64,000 nucleotides of DNA, taken from NCBI GenBank assembly GCA_036937835.1, contig CM072870.1, positions 16,153,501-16,217,500 of the forward strand, given 5' to 3'. Shown here in pieces: positions 52,910 to 64,000 of this stretch. The stretch comes from Pampus argenteus. Its lineage: Eukaryota > Chordata > Actinopteri > Scombriformes > Stromateidae. The position numbers and the translations under genes were made by a program. Each line of letters begins with the position of its first letter. Positions within the stretch are counted from its first letter, which is position 1. Under the pieces are notes generated by a model, which did not search any database, was not told where the DNA came from, and saw nothing but the letters and a program-made list of their open reading frames with translations.

Positions 52910-55900
52910 TTACAATCCCAGTATTTTCTTTCCTGTTAAAAACTGCTTGCAGAACGATGAGCCTTTTATCAAAACGATGAAACTGGGAGTACCTGCCTTG
53001 ACAAAAAACCTGTTAACAGAACAGAAAAGACAACGATTCAGTGTTGAGGAAGTCATGCCTGGCAAAGTTTTCATGGTACAAATTTGTTCCAAGATAATAT
53101 CCTCTCACATATACATTTTTAGTGGATGACAGAAGAATATGTGGCATTTGAGATACACACATGGAGGGAACCTTCCTGCTACACCATGGCTACTTGCCAA
53201 AAGGAGACACTGAATTTAAAATGTTACTAGTTCCCTGTTGCTTGATGAGTCAACCAAATCACAAAGGGAACAAACTTGGTTACACTCTATAGTTATATAG
53301 TTATAGTTGGTTTTCTCCAGTAAAATGATTTATTTACATCACGTAAAAGAGAAACCATTTGTCCTTGGGGTATGGGATTACAGAGACATGATTTCCCCTG
53401 CTAGATTTTCTCCTGAAGAGGTTTCTTGGCCATGTACGGTAGTGTGCAAAACACTTGACAAACAAAATAGAGAATTTTTAGTGGCCAAAGTGTATATTAA
53501 AATGAGATCCACTTAATGGAAACCACACTTCATCTCAATGGCTGTACCTTTTATGTTGCAACACTTTCAAAAGTGTCATCTCTGGGTCAACTTGGTAGAG
53601 TGTCTCTTTCACCATATCTTCAAAGAACAGCTACAAAAAAGGTCAGATCTGGTTAACAATCATACTCTTGACCATTCGTTACTGGTGATTACTTTTGTAG
53701 TATTCACGAAATAGCATACAACAACATGATATAAAATATCACTGTAACAATAATAATAAAAATGTGAATGCATTTACAAGTTTAAGAATGAAAAACAAAA
53801 TAAATAAATAAAAATGAGAAAGTATGTCAATCATTCCTTAATCATTAATGCCCTGAATGGCTCCTGATATTTTTGCTTCAAGCCAATTACATTTAGGTAA
53901 AGCATACAAACCTGAAAGTTTTGTGGGTGATATTTTCTGTCCATGTCCCAGGGTGGAAGTTCTTCTCCAAACATGATGGCCAAGTGGTCAATGAAACTGA
54001 GGGAAGACAAATGAAAGACACATGAACGATTTTACAGCTGAAAAGCTTACAATGTGATGCATGGAGTTGATTAGTGGGGTTTATAGAGTATATTACTTGT
54101 TTTTGAGGTGGACCACTTTCTCTTTTCCTGTATTTTTGACAGTTCAGAATCTTATTAAACAAGAAGCTTTTTGTCTCAAAGAGAAATTACATCACATTTT
54201 TAAGACAAAAAATCTGTTTTTTTTAAAAACAGATGCAGATACAGTCCCTACCAACTCTACACATGTGTACAAATACTAGAGCAAGAGAACACTGCTGAAC
54301 TATGTGAAATGTCTCCAGTCAGCTAGGTGGAAGCATAGAAATATACCAAATCATGACAGTCAGGGCTTTCAAAGAGAGAAAAAGAGGAGTTTACCATGTG
54401 CTCTCACAGAAAGCTGAGATGAAGTCACTCTGTTGATGTTCAGGGTAGAGGAAGAACACAGGCCAGTGCAGAGAGCCCTGCTCGTCCAGGAAGACCTGAG
54501 CCCCCGTCACCTCCTGAGAGCTGAGGCCGTCCAGGCTCAGCTCTGTGATCGCTGCAGAGGAGGCTTCATTCTCATCCTCACTGTCTGAGTGACGCTGAGG
54601 ACGCTTCACAGGCTGGAAGAGCTTGATGCCTCGCTCCTGCATTGAGCAAACAAAAATGCACCTAATTATTGCACAAAAGGAAGATGTTTAAATAACGTTT
54701 TAATTAATGCATTGTTTGAGACAGAATCAGGTTAGCCACTTAACTTAGTTAAACCGTCATCGTTCCCTCAGTTTAAAAGAGGATGCTTACCTTTATAGCA
54801 GACAGAAGAGTTTCTTTCTCACCATGCAACTTTTTTTCTTTGGCCTTGGCCTTTCTGGCATCTCTTTCTGCTGCTCTCTAAGATACAAAAAAATAAGACG
54901 GCCTATTTGCATTAATCAAATTATTTTCAGAATCATTAAGAGTAATTCCTACACCGCTATCCTCAATGAAACCTCTACCCCAAAAATCATTTGAACTTAT
55001 AAAAATCGTACTTTGTGTTTATCAGCTGCTGCCCTCAGCTCCCGCAGCTTCTTGTCTGTAGGATGAGCTTTAAGCCCCTCATCACACCACCGGGTGGCCT
55101 CTGCAAAGTTACGCAGCTCTATACAACACTGAGCACCTGCACAAACATATATAAAGGACATTTAAATTATGATTGATATAGATCCTCTTGAGTATGCCTT
55201 AAACATATATTGTTGACTATACTTGAGATTCAATTGTCTATGTTTGCTGCTTGTACTGTAACTAACCTAAAGATAAAAAAATATATATGTAAATAAATAT
55301 AAAACCGTAGGAATTGTTATAGTTTCTTGTAATTACTATGCAAACTTATGATAGGTCATAATATTCAATCTTTTGTGAGTGCAAAGTACTGTTACAGAAA
55401 AACATGCTGACTTTACTTTTTTTTGCATATTACATATATTTTATCATTATTATGACAGTATTCTTTGCTTTATACTGTTGTTGTAATGAATTACAACTAC
55501 TACTATTATTACTGCATTATACAATATAGACACTATTACAGGTGAAAAACCTGAATGAATGTATTACACACCTCTGATCAGGGCTTTCAGGTGGTCTGGT
55601 TTGATCTTCTTTGCAGTTGCAGCATCATTCAACGCAGAGCGCATGTTACCTGTGCGACAGGAAACCAGAATTTCAAGACACATTATAATGGAAATAGTCA
55701 AGAAACAGATGTAGATATACCTACATGGACAAAGTTGTAATATTATACTGTGTCTGGCACTAGTGATATACTCTACCCAGATGGAAGTGTGCTGCGGCTC
55801 GGTTGGTCAGGAGAACAGTGTTGAGGTCTTCGTCGCCACATTTCTTCTTCAAACCTTCTGTGTATGACAGGATGGCCTTTTCGTAGTTCTTCTCTTTGAA

Positions 55901-57255
55901 AAACGCATTTCCCTCATCTTTCATGCTCTCTGCTTGCTCTGGAGAGAAATGAGGAAAATTCAGTGCTGGAATGTAACCAAGTACATTTACTCAAGATAAG
56001 ACAAGACATTATAGATCACGAGGGGGGATTCACATTGTTACAGTAGTGCAAGGAAACATGCAAACAGATAAGAACTAGGTGTAATAAATAAATAAAAATA
56101 CTTGGGCTATATACATATATGCCTGTGGATGTAAAAAATAAATTAAAAAAATTAAATGTTTTGCAAAATAAGTGCAGAAGCAATGAGTCTAGTAGGTAGC
56201 CATAGTTATATATGTATATGTTATATAGGTGAAGTAGTGAATACTAAATATAAATAAATAAAATATGCAGTAGTAATATACTTAAGTACAATTTTAAGGT
56301 ACATGTACTTTGAGTATTTTTATTTTATGCTACTTGATAGAAATTCTACATATTAACAGATGAATAGTTTCTCACATCAGTTGTTGTGACACCACTTTTA
56401 TTACAATAAGGAACTGACTTGCTTGCACACAAATACTGCACTAACTCCAAAGACAGCCAGCCAGACTGCTACCTCTATATATATTCATACTTTAGCCGTC
56501 ACTCTAGCCACTTCAATTCTCATACCTGCTGCTTATATGTACCTGTCCACCTTCAGGGTTTGCACATGCCTGAGGTACAATTATTTATGGGAATTTTAAT
56601 TACCAGCAGTTTATATTAGTAATCACTGTACAATTTATGTAAAATCTTGTAGTTTGTTGTTTTTATTTTAGTCTTATTGTAAATATTTTGCTACTTGTTT
56701 ACTTATGTGTGCACATGATGGTGAAGCTTGACATCTCATTATACTTGTATAATGAGAATAAAAGGCTTTCTATTTCTATTCTATTCTATTCTATTCTATT
56801 CTATTCTATTCTATTCTATAAGGTGGTGCAAAAGTACTGAAGGCTGTGGTGCAGCTACCTTCTGGAGGCCTGTCTTCATCATGGACAATAGCCTGGAGAC
56901 AAGCCAGCTCCGGGTACTCTCGTGGGTCAATCTCTTCAGGGGCACTTTTCATGAACATAGGCACTTTATTGAACTCCTGGATGAGACAAAAACAGATACA
57001 ACGGAAAGTTTACTTGTATTAAATCACCCGTTTGCTTGCAAGCTAACAACAACAACGAAATGTAGGCTATGACCACTCACTTTTACATAGAGAATATTTG
57101 CTAGCTAATGCTGCTAGCCGATAGTTACTACATTTGATTGTTACCTCTTCCCAGGTGTCTTCATTGAAGCCCTTTTTATATCTCTGTGTCTTGAATTTAT
57201 CCATCAGCGCGTCCATGCCATCGTCGCTGTCACTGTGCACCTCCGAGGACGCCAT
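52910..57255 (-). CDS. ttc4: Tetratricopeptide repeat protein 4, HSP90/HSP70 co-chaperone (10 exons, 396 aa)
   Basis: Orthologue of human TTC4 (387 aa) and yeast Cns1, a TPR co-chaperone that binds the C-terminal tails of HSP90/HSP70. Exons in transcript order: 57145-57255, 56859-56976, 55777-55938, 55572-55649, 55012-55136, 54791-54877, 54395-54636, 53912-53996, 53548-53630, 52910-53009. Phases all agree (1,191 nt). Visible are the N-terminal acidic SDSDDGMDALMDKF and the TPR start MKDEGNAFFKEKNYEKAI. Next come TNRAAAHFHL and IKPDHLKALIRG, then the Lys/Glu/Ala helix RKAKAKEKKLHGEKE. The C-terminal wheel domain has LHWPVFFLYPEHQQSDFISA, FIDHLAIMFGE and GTPSFIVLIKGSSFCKQFL. The start MASSEVH is preceded by an in-frame stop. 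Confidence 0.94.
55962..56345. repeat. Nested repeat: one fish repeat interrupted by another
   Basis: The left part (about 55962-56003) reads GTGCTGGAATGTAACCAAGT with TTTACTCAAG. The right part (about 56278-56345) resumes with ACTTAAGTACAATTTTAAGG and TGAGTATTTTTATTTTATGC. Together they follow the order of a well-known teleost repeat. The roughly 275 bases between hold another element (GATCACGAGGGGGGATTCAC, then an A-rich tail), giving a nested insertion in a ttc4 intron. Confidence 0.55.
56400..56819 (+). mobile_element. 3' end of a non-LTR retrotransposon with (TTCTA)n tail
   Basis: Ends in TACTTGTATAATGAGAATAA followed by about nine TTCTA pentamers (56771-56819). A CAATGACAATAAAG-type end running into (ATTCT)n is typical of fish LINE tails. 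No coding part was recognised. It lies in the ttc4 intron between exons 3 and 2. Confidence 0.55.
56771..56819. repeat. (TTCTA)n pentanucleotide array
   Basis: About nine tandem pentamers directly after an AATAAAAGG-type end. Likely the tail of the retrotransposon called at 56400-56819. Confidence 0.93.
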
Positions 57256-57520
57256 TTTTAATTAACAATATATATTAAAACAACCTTTTGTTGTTTATTA
57301 ATCGATAACCTCTGAGATTAAATTACTGCCACCAGCCAATCAGTTATAACAATGATACTTAACGTTTAAGTTACTCAGCTACCTTGTTTACACACTCCTA
57401 ACATGTGCATGGGCGGCACTACGTAACAAATACTCCGTAAGGAAACAGTGGACCGAGTCAAAGGTTCCGCTGCCGTCAGCTGAGCACGTTTACTAAAGTA
57501 CTGTATCTATGGTAAGGTCA
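57256..57520 (-). promoter_or_regulatory. ttc4: ttc4 5' UTR and promoter region
   Basis: Immediate upstream flank of the ttc4 start. Around 57410-57490 it is richer in CpG than its surroundings. No TATA box stands out. Confidence 0.35.
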
Positions 57521-58166
57521 TTGTACTTTATTTATTTAGGATGATTATTTTTCTTGGTTAATTATTTTCTATAAAATATCCAAAAACCTAAACCTAAACC
57601 AAAGCCTAAAGAGATTTAGTTTAGTATGATCTACTTATATTTGAGTATTTACAATATTTATTTAGCTACTTTTACTTAAAAAGACCCAAGTTCTTCCACT
57701 ATTGGAAATCTTTTTTTTTTAATATTTCTTTTTACTTTCATAACATGGTTGTATTTATACAATTTATGAAATACCAGCACTGAGCTGAACCATGATAGCT
57801 GTGTTACATATTCATATTCATAACACAACAGCAATTATTCCTTTTCACCTCTGTGGGTTCATGTCTTTATTTGCATGAGAACATGAAAAGCTGCAAAAAA
57901 TTAAATTGTAACATTATTGTCTTTTGCACCATGGTAACCAAACGTTATGTCCATTATCAAGCTTTTGTTGACAGTAAGTTTAAGCCAATAATCCATTATG
58001 TCAACCAGTATGTAAATTATAGCTTTTCATAATTTTGTCAGAATGTATAACAGAAAAGAAACCTCCAGACCTCTTAATAACATACATACAAATCTTTTAT
58101 ATTCTTTTCCCACCACCTCACTGATTGCATCATAAACATTTTGCACGTTAACATAAAATGAAAATA
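57521..58166. other. Intergenic spacer between ttc4 and pars2
   Basis: AT-rich, with a teleost-repeat scrap (GAGTATTTACAATATTTATT ... TTCTTCCACTA, about 57642-57700). Otherwise nothing recognised. Confidence 0.5.
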
Positions 58167-58172
58167 TTTATT
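58167..58172 (-). terminator. pars2: pars2 polyadenylation signal
   Basis: Minus-strand AATAAA only 21 bases after the stop codon, implying a very short 3' UTR. Confidence 0.5.
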
Positions 58173-58192
58173 TTCAAATTCAGAGTTGGTGT

Positions 58193-59842
58193 TTATACAG
58201 TTTCAATTCTCCCAAAAAGATCTAAGAGTCCATCTTTACTGACAAACATTGTCTCACCTGTCTGCTGACAGATCACCTCAAACTTGGCTATATCCTCTAG
58301 AGCACCCTGCCCTACCACAACAACATATGGGTAGCCCAGTCTGCTGGCATCCTTCAGCCTCTTACCGATGGTCATCTGGATACGGTCATCAAAAACAACC
58401 TCACCTCTCAAATGAGGTAGAGTCTCTCCCAAAGTGTGAACCAGCTCTTCAGCCAAACCTGCCGCCTCATCTGCCTTACTGCCCTTCTTTGGAGGTAAAA
58501 CACAAACCTGGTAAGGGGCGAGAAGGCTGGGCCAGCGGATAGCATCTTCTGTTGACATCACCTCAATAGCTGCCGCAAGAATACGAGTCACCCCAAGACC
58601 ATAGCAGCCCATCTCTGCAATGCTAGACTCGTTTTGGGCATTGCTGAAGGTGGCTTTGAACACATGAGAATACTTTTTGCCCAGGTAAAAGGTGTGGCCG
58701 ACCTCTATGCCCTTAGACTCTACCAGTGTGCCAGTTTTGCACTCTGGGCAGTCAGTTCTGTCCGATGACATGGTCTCTACATTTGCAGAGAAGGAGCAGT
58801 TCCCGCAGACCAGGAGTCTGTCCTCGCCGATGTCTGCCGGAAGCTGAAACTCATGAGAGAGTGTACCTCCGATGTTTCCCGTATCTGCTTGCACCTGAAC
58901 GCAACGCAGGCCCAGCCGGGTGAAGACCTTTGTGTATGCTTGACACACAGACTCATAGGTTTGGTAAGCAGCTTCCTCGCTCACATCAAAGGAGTACATG
59001 TCCTTCATGTAGAACTCCCTTCCTCGAAGCAGACCAAACTTTGGCTTTGGCTCATCTCTGAATTTTCGGGTGATCTGTTTTAAACGCAACACATTATGTT
59101 GTAAAACTGCAGCTTATTACAAGAAAATACACTGTTAATATCAGGTAATGCTTACCTGGTAAAGTAGCAGAGGGAGCTGTCTGTAGGAGAGGGTGCTCTG
59201 GTGAGCGACGAGAGTCGTCACTGCCTCCTCGTGTGTGGGACCTAAGCAGTAGTCGGCACCATGACGGTCTTTCATACGGAATAGCTCCTTTCCCATCAAG
59301 TCCCAGCGCTCACTAGTTTTCCAGAGATCAGCTGAGCACAAACTGGGCATGTCCAACTTCTGCCCTCCGATGCCTTGCATCTCTTGGTCAATTACTCTCA
59401 CCTGTTGATTATAGACAAAAGCTGTTACATTTTAAATAAATACGACAACCAGTCAACACAAGCGTACTTGATGGTTATAATTTTTTTTTTTTTTTAATAA
59501 AAAGGTAAATAATCTCACCAGTTTCTCCATGGAGCGGACGGTGGCAGGAAGGTAGTAGTAGCAACCTGGATTAGAGGGATGGATGAGTCCAGCCTGCAGC
59601 ATGAGTCTCTGGCTCTTACAGGTCATCTCCCCTTGCAACCGGCTGTACTGCCCCAAATCACGCAGGTTTGAGGGCTGGTAGATGCGGGACACCAGCAGCG
59701 TGGGTTTGGTGTTTCTGGAGTGAGTGGAGGCAGGAACAGCTGCATGTTCAGCACAGCCTGAATGGTTCCTACCAGAAAGGATTGAGGTTCTGTGTAGACG
59801 CTGGAAGACTCTCTGCCAAACCTGATGCATTACAGGCTCCAT
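58193..59842 (-). CDS. pars2: Mitochondrial prolyl-tRNA synthetase (3 coding exons, 483 aa)
   Basis: Class II aminoacyl-tRNA synthetase that charges mitochondrial tRNA-Pro with proline. Coding exons in transcript order: 59519-59842, 59156-59401, 58193-59074, all phase 0. Length is 483 aa, against about 475 for human PARS2. The N terminus is basic and Ser/Thr-rich (RVFQRLHRTSILSGRNH), as expected for a mitochondrial presequence. Landmarks are TCKSQRLMLQAGLI and CLGPTHEEAVT (the proline/ATP-site TxE loop, about residues 160-170). Motif 2 is FGLLRGREFYMKDMYSF (203-219), with CGNC and CPEC pairs further on. Motif 3 is GCYGLGVTRILAAAIE (346-361), followed by the C-terminal anticodon-binding domain. 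A splice acceptor 8 bases upstream of the ATG implies a 5' leader exon. Codon 5 is a second possible start. Confidence 0.95.
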
Positions 59843-60501
59843 GGATGAGTCTGTGGTGAAAAGTAACAAAGTATAAAGTATACGTAGTCAAATACTTTAC
59901 TTTGCAGCACACCCTCACATTTGAGAAGCTGGAAACTATTGACCAAAAATATGAATTAAACTTTCTGTCCATCTACAAATCAACAAACTGAGTAATCATT
60001 TAAACTCTGATACATAAAATAGTTAATTAGTTGTAACTCTTGCACAATTTTATAGTGCAGTTTTAATGCATCAATAATAATACAATCAGAAATGTTAATC
60101 CAATAAACAGTGCTACAGTCTGCATAACAATGACGTTTTATACTTTGTAACAATACAAATGCTGTACTTATGAATACTTTTGAAACCAGGACTTTAATAT
60201 CTCCTGGAGTATTTTCATTTTGTGGTGAAGCCTTACTTTTACTTAACTGAGACAAATACATATTGTCTACAGTAAATGCCAGGTGATACTAAAATATAGT
60301 CGCTGCATGCAAGTAAAAAAACAAACAAACAGGTGAAGTCAAGGTCGTCACAACACACCTCAGTAATATCCTTACATGTATCTATTGAGTATTAAATATA
60401 CTCAGTGGATTCATAGCAGTGTTGTGTGAATATGTAATGTTAGATGTCACTGACAGATGGTCCACATTGTCAGCAGTGGCTGTGGCAGAGATGCTTCTTA
60501 C

Positions 60502-60640
60502 CAAATCGTTTCCTGATGGGACTTTAGTTAGCGACCTGTTAGCTTCCTCAGTTAGCACACAGCAACGTAACATGCAAAACAAACTCAGCTTAGTACCAGC
60601 AACGAGTGTCTGAGTAGATAATCAGAGTAAATTAGCAAGG
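60502..60640 (-). other. pars2: Putative pars2 5' leader exon with upstream ORF
   Basis: A minus-strand donor AACGATTTG|gtaaga at 60502 pairs with the acceptor at 59851-59852. An ATG at 60573 opens a 30-codon upstream ORF. It runs through the splice and stops at TAA 59830-59832, overlapping pars2 codon 5. The 5' limit is not defined. Confidence 0.55.
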
Positions 60641-62787
60641 AGTAGCATTTATGCTACGTTGACAAGGTGGATAAACATTGAAGGTCCCTCCACCATGCTG
60701 TCCTCCTGAAGGCTCGCCAGCTTACATCGCCACCTGCAGGCCTGGAGGAGCCGATGCAGGGATCAAGTCATTCTTCTTCTTCTCTCGTTTTACTGGCAGA
60801 ACAACTTTAAGGTTGTTCATACAGCCACCTACTGGATTGAAACTAAACTCTCCACTCACTAAATAAAACATCCTTCCTACCCATTTCCTACTCTGCTAAA
60901 TGATATATCTATGTTTCAGGTGTTTAAGAGATCCTAGCTAGCTATTTCATGCTTAAATCTCTTCTTAGATCTAACCCTGATTATTTCAGCCTGCTTTACT
61001 CTCTTTGGACTATTAGCCTCCCATGCTGCATGATTCCCTTTGCAACGATGACACTATAGTTATTATCAGAAACACAACAATGCAACAATTATCCTTATTC
61101 CATTATTGATCCGTCAAACACTGTGTAGTATATGTAAAAAATGTAAAAATCGACCTGTTCTGGCCCTGCTGCTGCACTTAATGGGTGTCGGCTGAGTCAT
61201 GTTCTGTAAATTCTGGAAATGGACTGAGTTGAGTTAAAAACAGGATGTGTTTACAGTAATGGAGGGGAAGAGGGATGACGGTTCAACAGCCTGGAAACCT
61301 CTTGAATGAGTCATTTAGCACTGAGTTTATTTCACCTCCACTGTCATATGTATTTACTTTTCACACTGTTTCACCAGTGAGACGGTATTTTCCCATCTGT
61401 CATGCCACATTTTGCTATAAAAGAGGTAAGCCTACTAATTGTCTATTGTTTGTTTACAATTGTTGATTTCTTTTTTTTTTCTTTTTTTTTATTTATTGTC
61501 TTTTTTTTCATTTGTATGTAGACTATAGCTGCAAAAAATTCAATTTAACATAAAACATATTATTTTTCTAATTCAAAAGTTTATATATTAAATATAAGTT
61601 TGCAAAATCAACCTGATTTTTTCGTGTGTTTGGAAAACAAATAAAGAATATGTGTCAGTGATGTGTAGCCTGGTCTATTGTGGTCTGAACAATTGTGCAC
61701 TTTGCTGCCCAGAGCCTGAAGATGGTATCTCTGCCTACCAGCTGCAATAAGAGTGCAATAAGATAAAACTGACGCATATATTTGGTCACAATAATGTTTT
61801 TTTATATAGTAATTCTTTGTAACTTTGTTAAGAAAAGTGCTGTTAAAAAGAAAGCTTATTGTTTTTACAACAAAACAGCAAACCCAAATATTTGACAGTC
61901 ATGGTACAATTGATGAGTTTTTATTGAACATACTCACATGTCATATGTAATCTATTGTGCTGACATTATTCTGTACAGCAGTCTGTGTTAATGCACTTTT
62001 TCCTGGCTTTATAGCATTTTATGCCAGCAATTTGAAACCATTATTCCCTCAGTCAGTCAATGACATGCATGCACCTGATGGCCAGCTAACATGGGTTAGG
62101 GTTAACACAGCTGAGCTCAAAAAGTCTCTCCTGCTCTTTTCTATCTGCAGGTTACATATACACTGAAGACACACACACACACACACACAGATTCACTCAG
62201 GTCACTTTAGGGGGTATTCACATACACTTACATTTCTTTTCTGGAGACTTTCCCCAAACACAATCCTTACACGGCTTTTGTCCCCAAATGCATAAGTTGT
62301 CCCCAATAAACTGATCTTAAGTCTGGTGTCTGTCCCTAAAAGTGACCTAAATCATTGCCCACGCACACAAACACACACACAAACAAACACACTAATGTAT
62401 TGTCAAGCCATTTGGGTTTGTGCCTGTTTCATCCATTTACCTAGTGGCTCTTGTTGTAAGATTAGTTTCCAGAGAAATGGGCGACAGATTGTCTCCTCGA
62501 GATACAAACAATCCCATTAGGACAGATTCTATCTCACATTTGCCTGTTTTGGTTTCATATCAAATATGTTGATATGTTGTTCAAGGTTTCTGTGTACTTA
62601 AAGTCACATCTACCTTCCTTGATAGGGACCTGATAATGATTAATAATGTTGCATTTACATATTTACTATTATTTAAAGAGCAGTCCTTTCTTCTTCTTAT
62701 CTTTCATTTTCATTTGGTAATACTAAAGGTTTTTAATTATCATATTAAGTCTGTAAAGATCATAACATCAGCCAAGTCTACATCATA
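60641..62787. other. Intergenic DNA beyond pars2
   Basis: AT-rich with poly-T tracts near 61472-61510 and a CA microsatellite (62169-62189). Degenerate TTGTCCCCAAA/GTCCCC words occur at about 62250-62335. No gene recognised. Confidence 0.6.
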
Positions 62788-63165
62788 TGGCCAAAGGTAT
62801 ATGGACACCCAGACATTTCATTAGATGTATATAATTGCTGAACAGATCATTCCAAAAATTAATGAGCATTAACATGCGCCTCTTCTTTGAATCCTTTCCA
62901 CAAGATTATGGATTATTGCTCCCATCCAGCCACAAGGGGATTAGTGAGATTGGGCACTAATGATGAATGATGAGGCCTGGCGTGTGGTTGGTGTTCCAGG
63001 TCAAAGATCTTAGATGGAGTTGAAGTCATTTTCTTCCTCATCAAAGTAGGAAAAACCCTTAATGGACCTTGTCTTCTCTAAACTGGTATCACAAAGCTGG
63101 AAACACACTGTTCGTCTCATTGAATGTTGTTACTTTAAGATTTCCCTTCAAATCCATAAGTGTGA
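62788..63165. mobile_element. Fragment of a fish DNA-transposon-like repeat
   Basis: Begins CATATGGCCAAAGGTATATG with GACACC, a phrase that opens a very common non-autonomous fish repeat. Later blocks follow in the usual order: CCACAAGATTATGGA, CAGCCACAAGGGGATTAGTG, GATGAGGCCTGGC and AAGATTTCCCTTCA. It is diverged with internal deletions. The transposon superfamily is not assigned. Confidence 0.65.
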
Positions 63166-63576
63166 ATTAATTTCTCCAATCCATTTGGAATATTGAAATA
63201 GAAAACATTGAACGTTCAAGCTTTGTAATGTGATTGACACTAATAACCTCATGATATCATGATGAAAGGAACCATTCTTGCTTGTCAAAAATCATACATA
63301 ACTGTCACTCATCAGTTAAAGTATATTAAACACAGTGTCCTTTTGAATTTCATCAAATACAATGATGCTTTGTTTTGTTTTTTTCTAGATCAAAATGAAA
63401 ATTAACATAATGTCACTCAACATGATTACTTTACATAATTTAAGGTCGTTGTGATCTAGGTCATCATCTTTCCATCTCCACGTTTGTGACTCAGTAATCA
63501 GAGCTGCCTGAGCTCATTATGACGAGGAAAGAAGTTGTAGCTCTGATTAGAGCCGTCAACACACAGCTCCTCAGTG

Positions 63577-63607
<31 letters not shown>

Positions 63608-64000
63608 AGGAGTCGCTACCAAAGCAAATCTCAAATCTTTATTAAAATGACAAATGCTCAGATTTAGGATATAATTAGGACAGAAACCTTCTACTGAAAA
63701 CACTAGAGGCTCATGAAACATAAAGGATGTCTGAAGATACTGTATAGAAAATAATTACATCATAAACATGTTTTGTTTGACAGAAGAATCCCAAATCAAG
63801 GTCCACTGACTAGCTTTTTCACATGCATTACAACCCTGTCAGTCTTTCTCAGCCGATGGAGTTTACACAGTTTGACAGTGTGATAGATTTTTGTGATTAC
63901 AGTGTGATTTGGTTGAAAGCTCTGGTAAAGCTTTGTTGAACTACACCAAGGTCAAGAGTGAACTTTCACGCAAAACTGTGTTTATTTGTATCTATATGGT
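63166..64000. other. Intergenic DNA at window end
   Basis: Contains a CA microsatellite (63577-63604). No gene recognised. Confidence 0.6.

Overview
The window is vertebrate nuclear DNA and almost certainly comes from a ray-finned (teleost) fish. The genes are split by GT-AG introns, intergenic DNA is AT-rich and full of CA/GT microsatellites, and there are several interspersed repeat families familiar from spiny-rayed fishes. Protein similarity was judged by eye from knowledge of the families. No search was run, so the species is not named.

Layout. (1) 1-8.9 kb, + strand: the 3' part of the leptin receptor gene lepr. It covers the cytokine-receptor/FNIII ectodomain with its WSDWS motif, the transmembrane exon, the Box 1 exon and a large last exon carrying the three signalling tyrosines. 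The 5' end lies outside the window. (2) 8.9-23.5 kb: gene-poor DNA with microsatellites and at least three short repeat insertions. (3) 24.05-33.63 kb, - strand: two-exon lurap1, with an intron of about 8.5 kb. (4) 33.6-39 kb: an intergenic/promoter interval with a long AT array and repeat remnants. (5) 39.0-42.9 kb, + strand: complete ttc22 (8 coding exons, 568 aa). (6) 43.3-44.6 kb, - strand: a decayed L2/CR1-type LINE. (7) 46-52 kb: a PLAC8/onzin-related (ponzr) cluster with two intact + strand copies and, between them, a broken inverted remnant of a third copy flanked by LINE scraps. (8) 52.9-57.3 kb, - strand: complete ttc4 (10 exons, 396 aa). (9) 58.2-60.6 kb, - strand: pars2, with three coding exons, a 5' leader exon and an upstream ORF that ends on the main ORF. 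(10) 60.6-64 kb: no gene seen, one DNA-transposon-like repeat.

The genes do not form a functional pathway. They are a syntenic block resembling human 1p31-1p34 (LEPR; LURAP1; TTC22, TTC4, PARS2). Transcription runs lepr(+), lurap1(-), ttc22(+), ponzr(+,+), ttc4(-), pars2(-). lurap1 and ttc22 are therefore divergent and the second ponzr copy is convergent with ttc4.

The most notable observations are: a short Penelope-like insertion with a 13-bp target duplication in a lepr intron; an exon-biased similarity pattern between the two ponzr copies that suggests gene conversion; the inverted ponzr remnant; a TAATG overlap between an upstream ORF and the pars2 reading frame; and a fish lurap1 about 130 residues longer than the human protein. 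I did not find a clearly new biological system.
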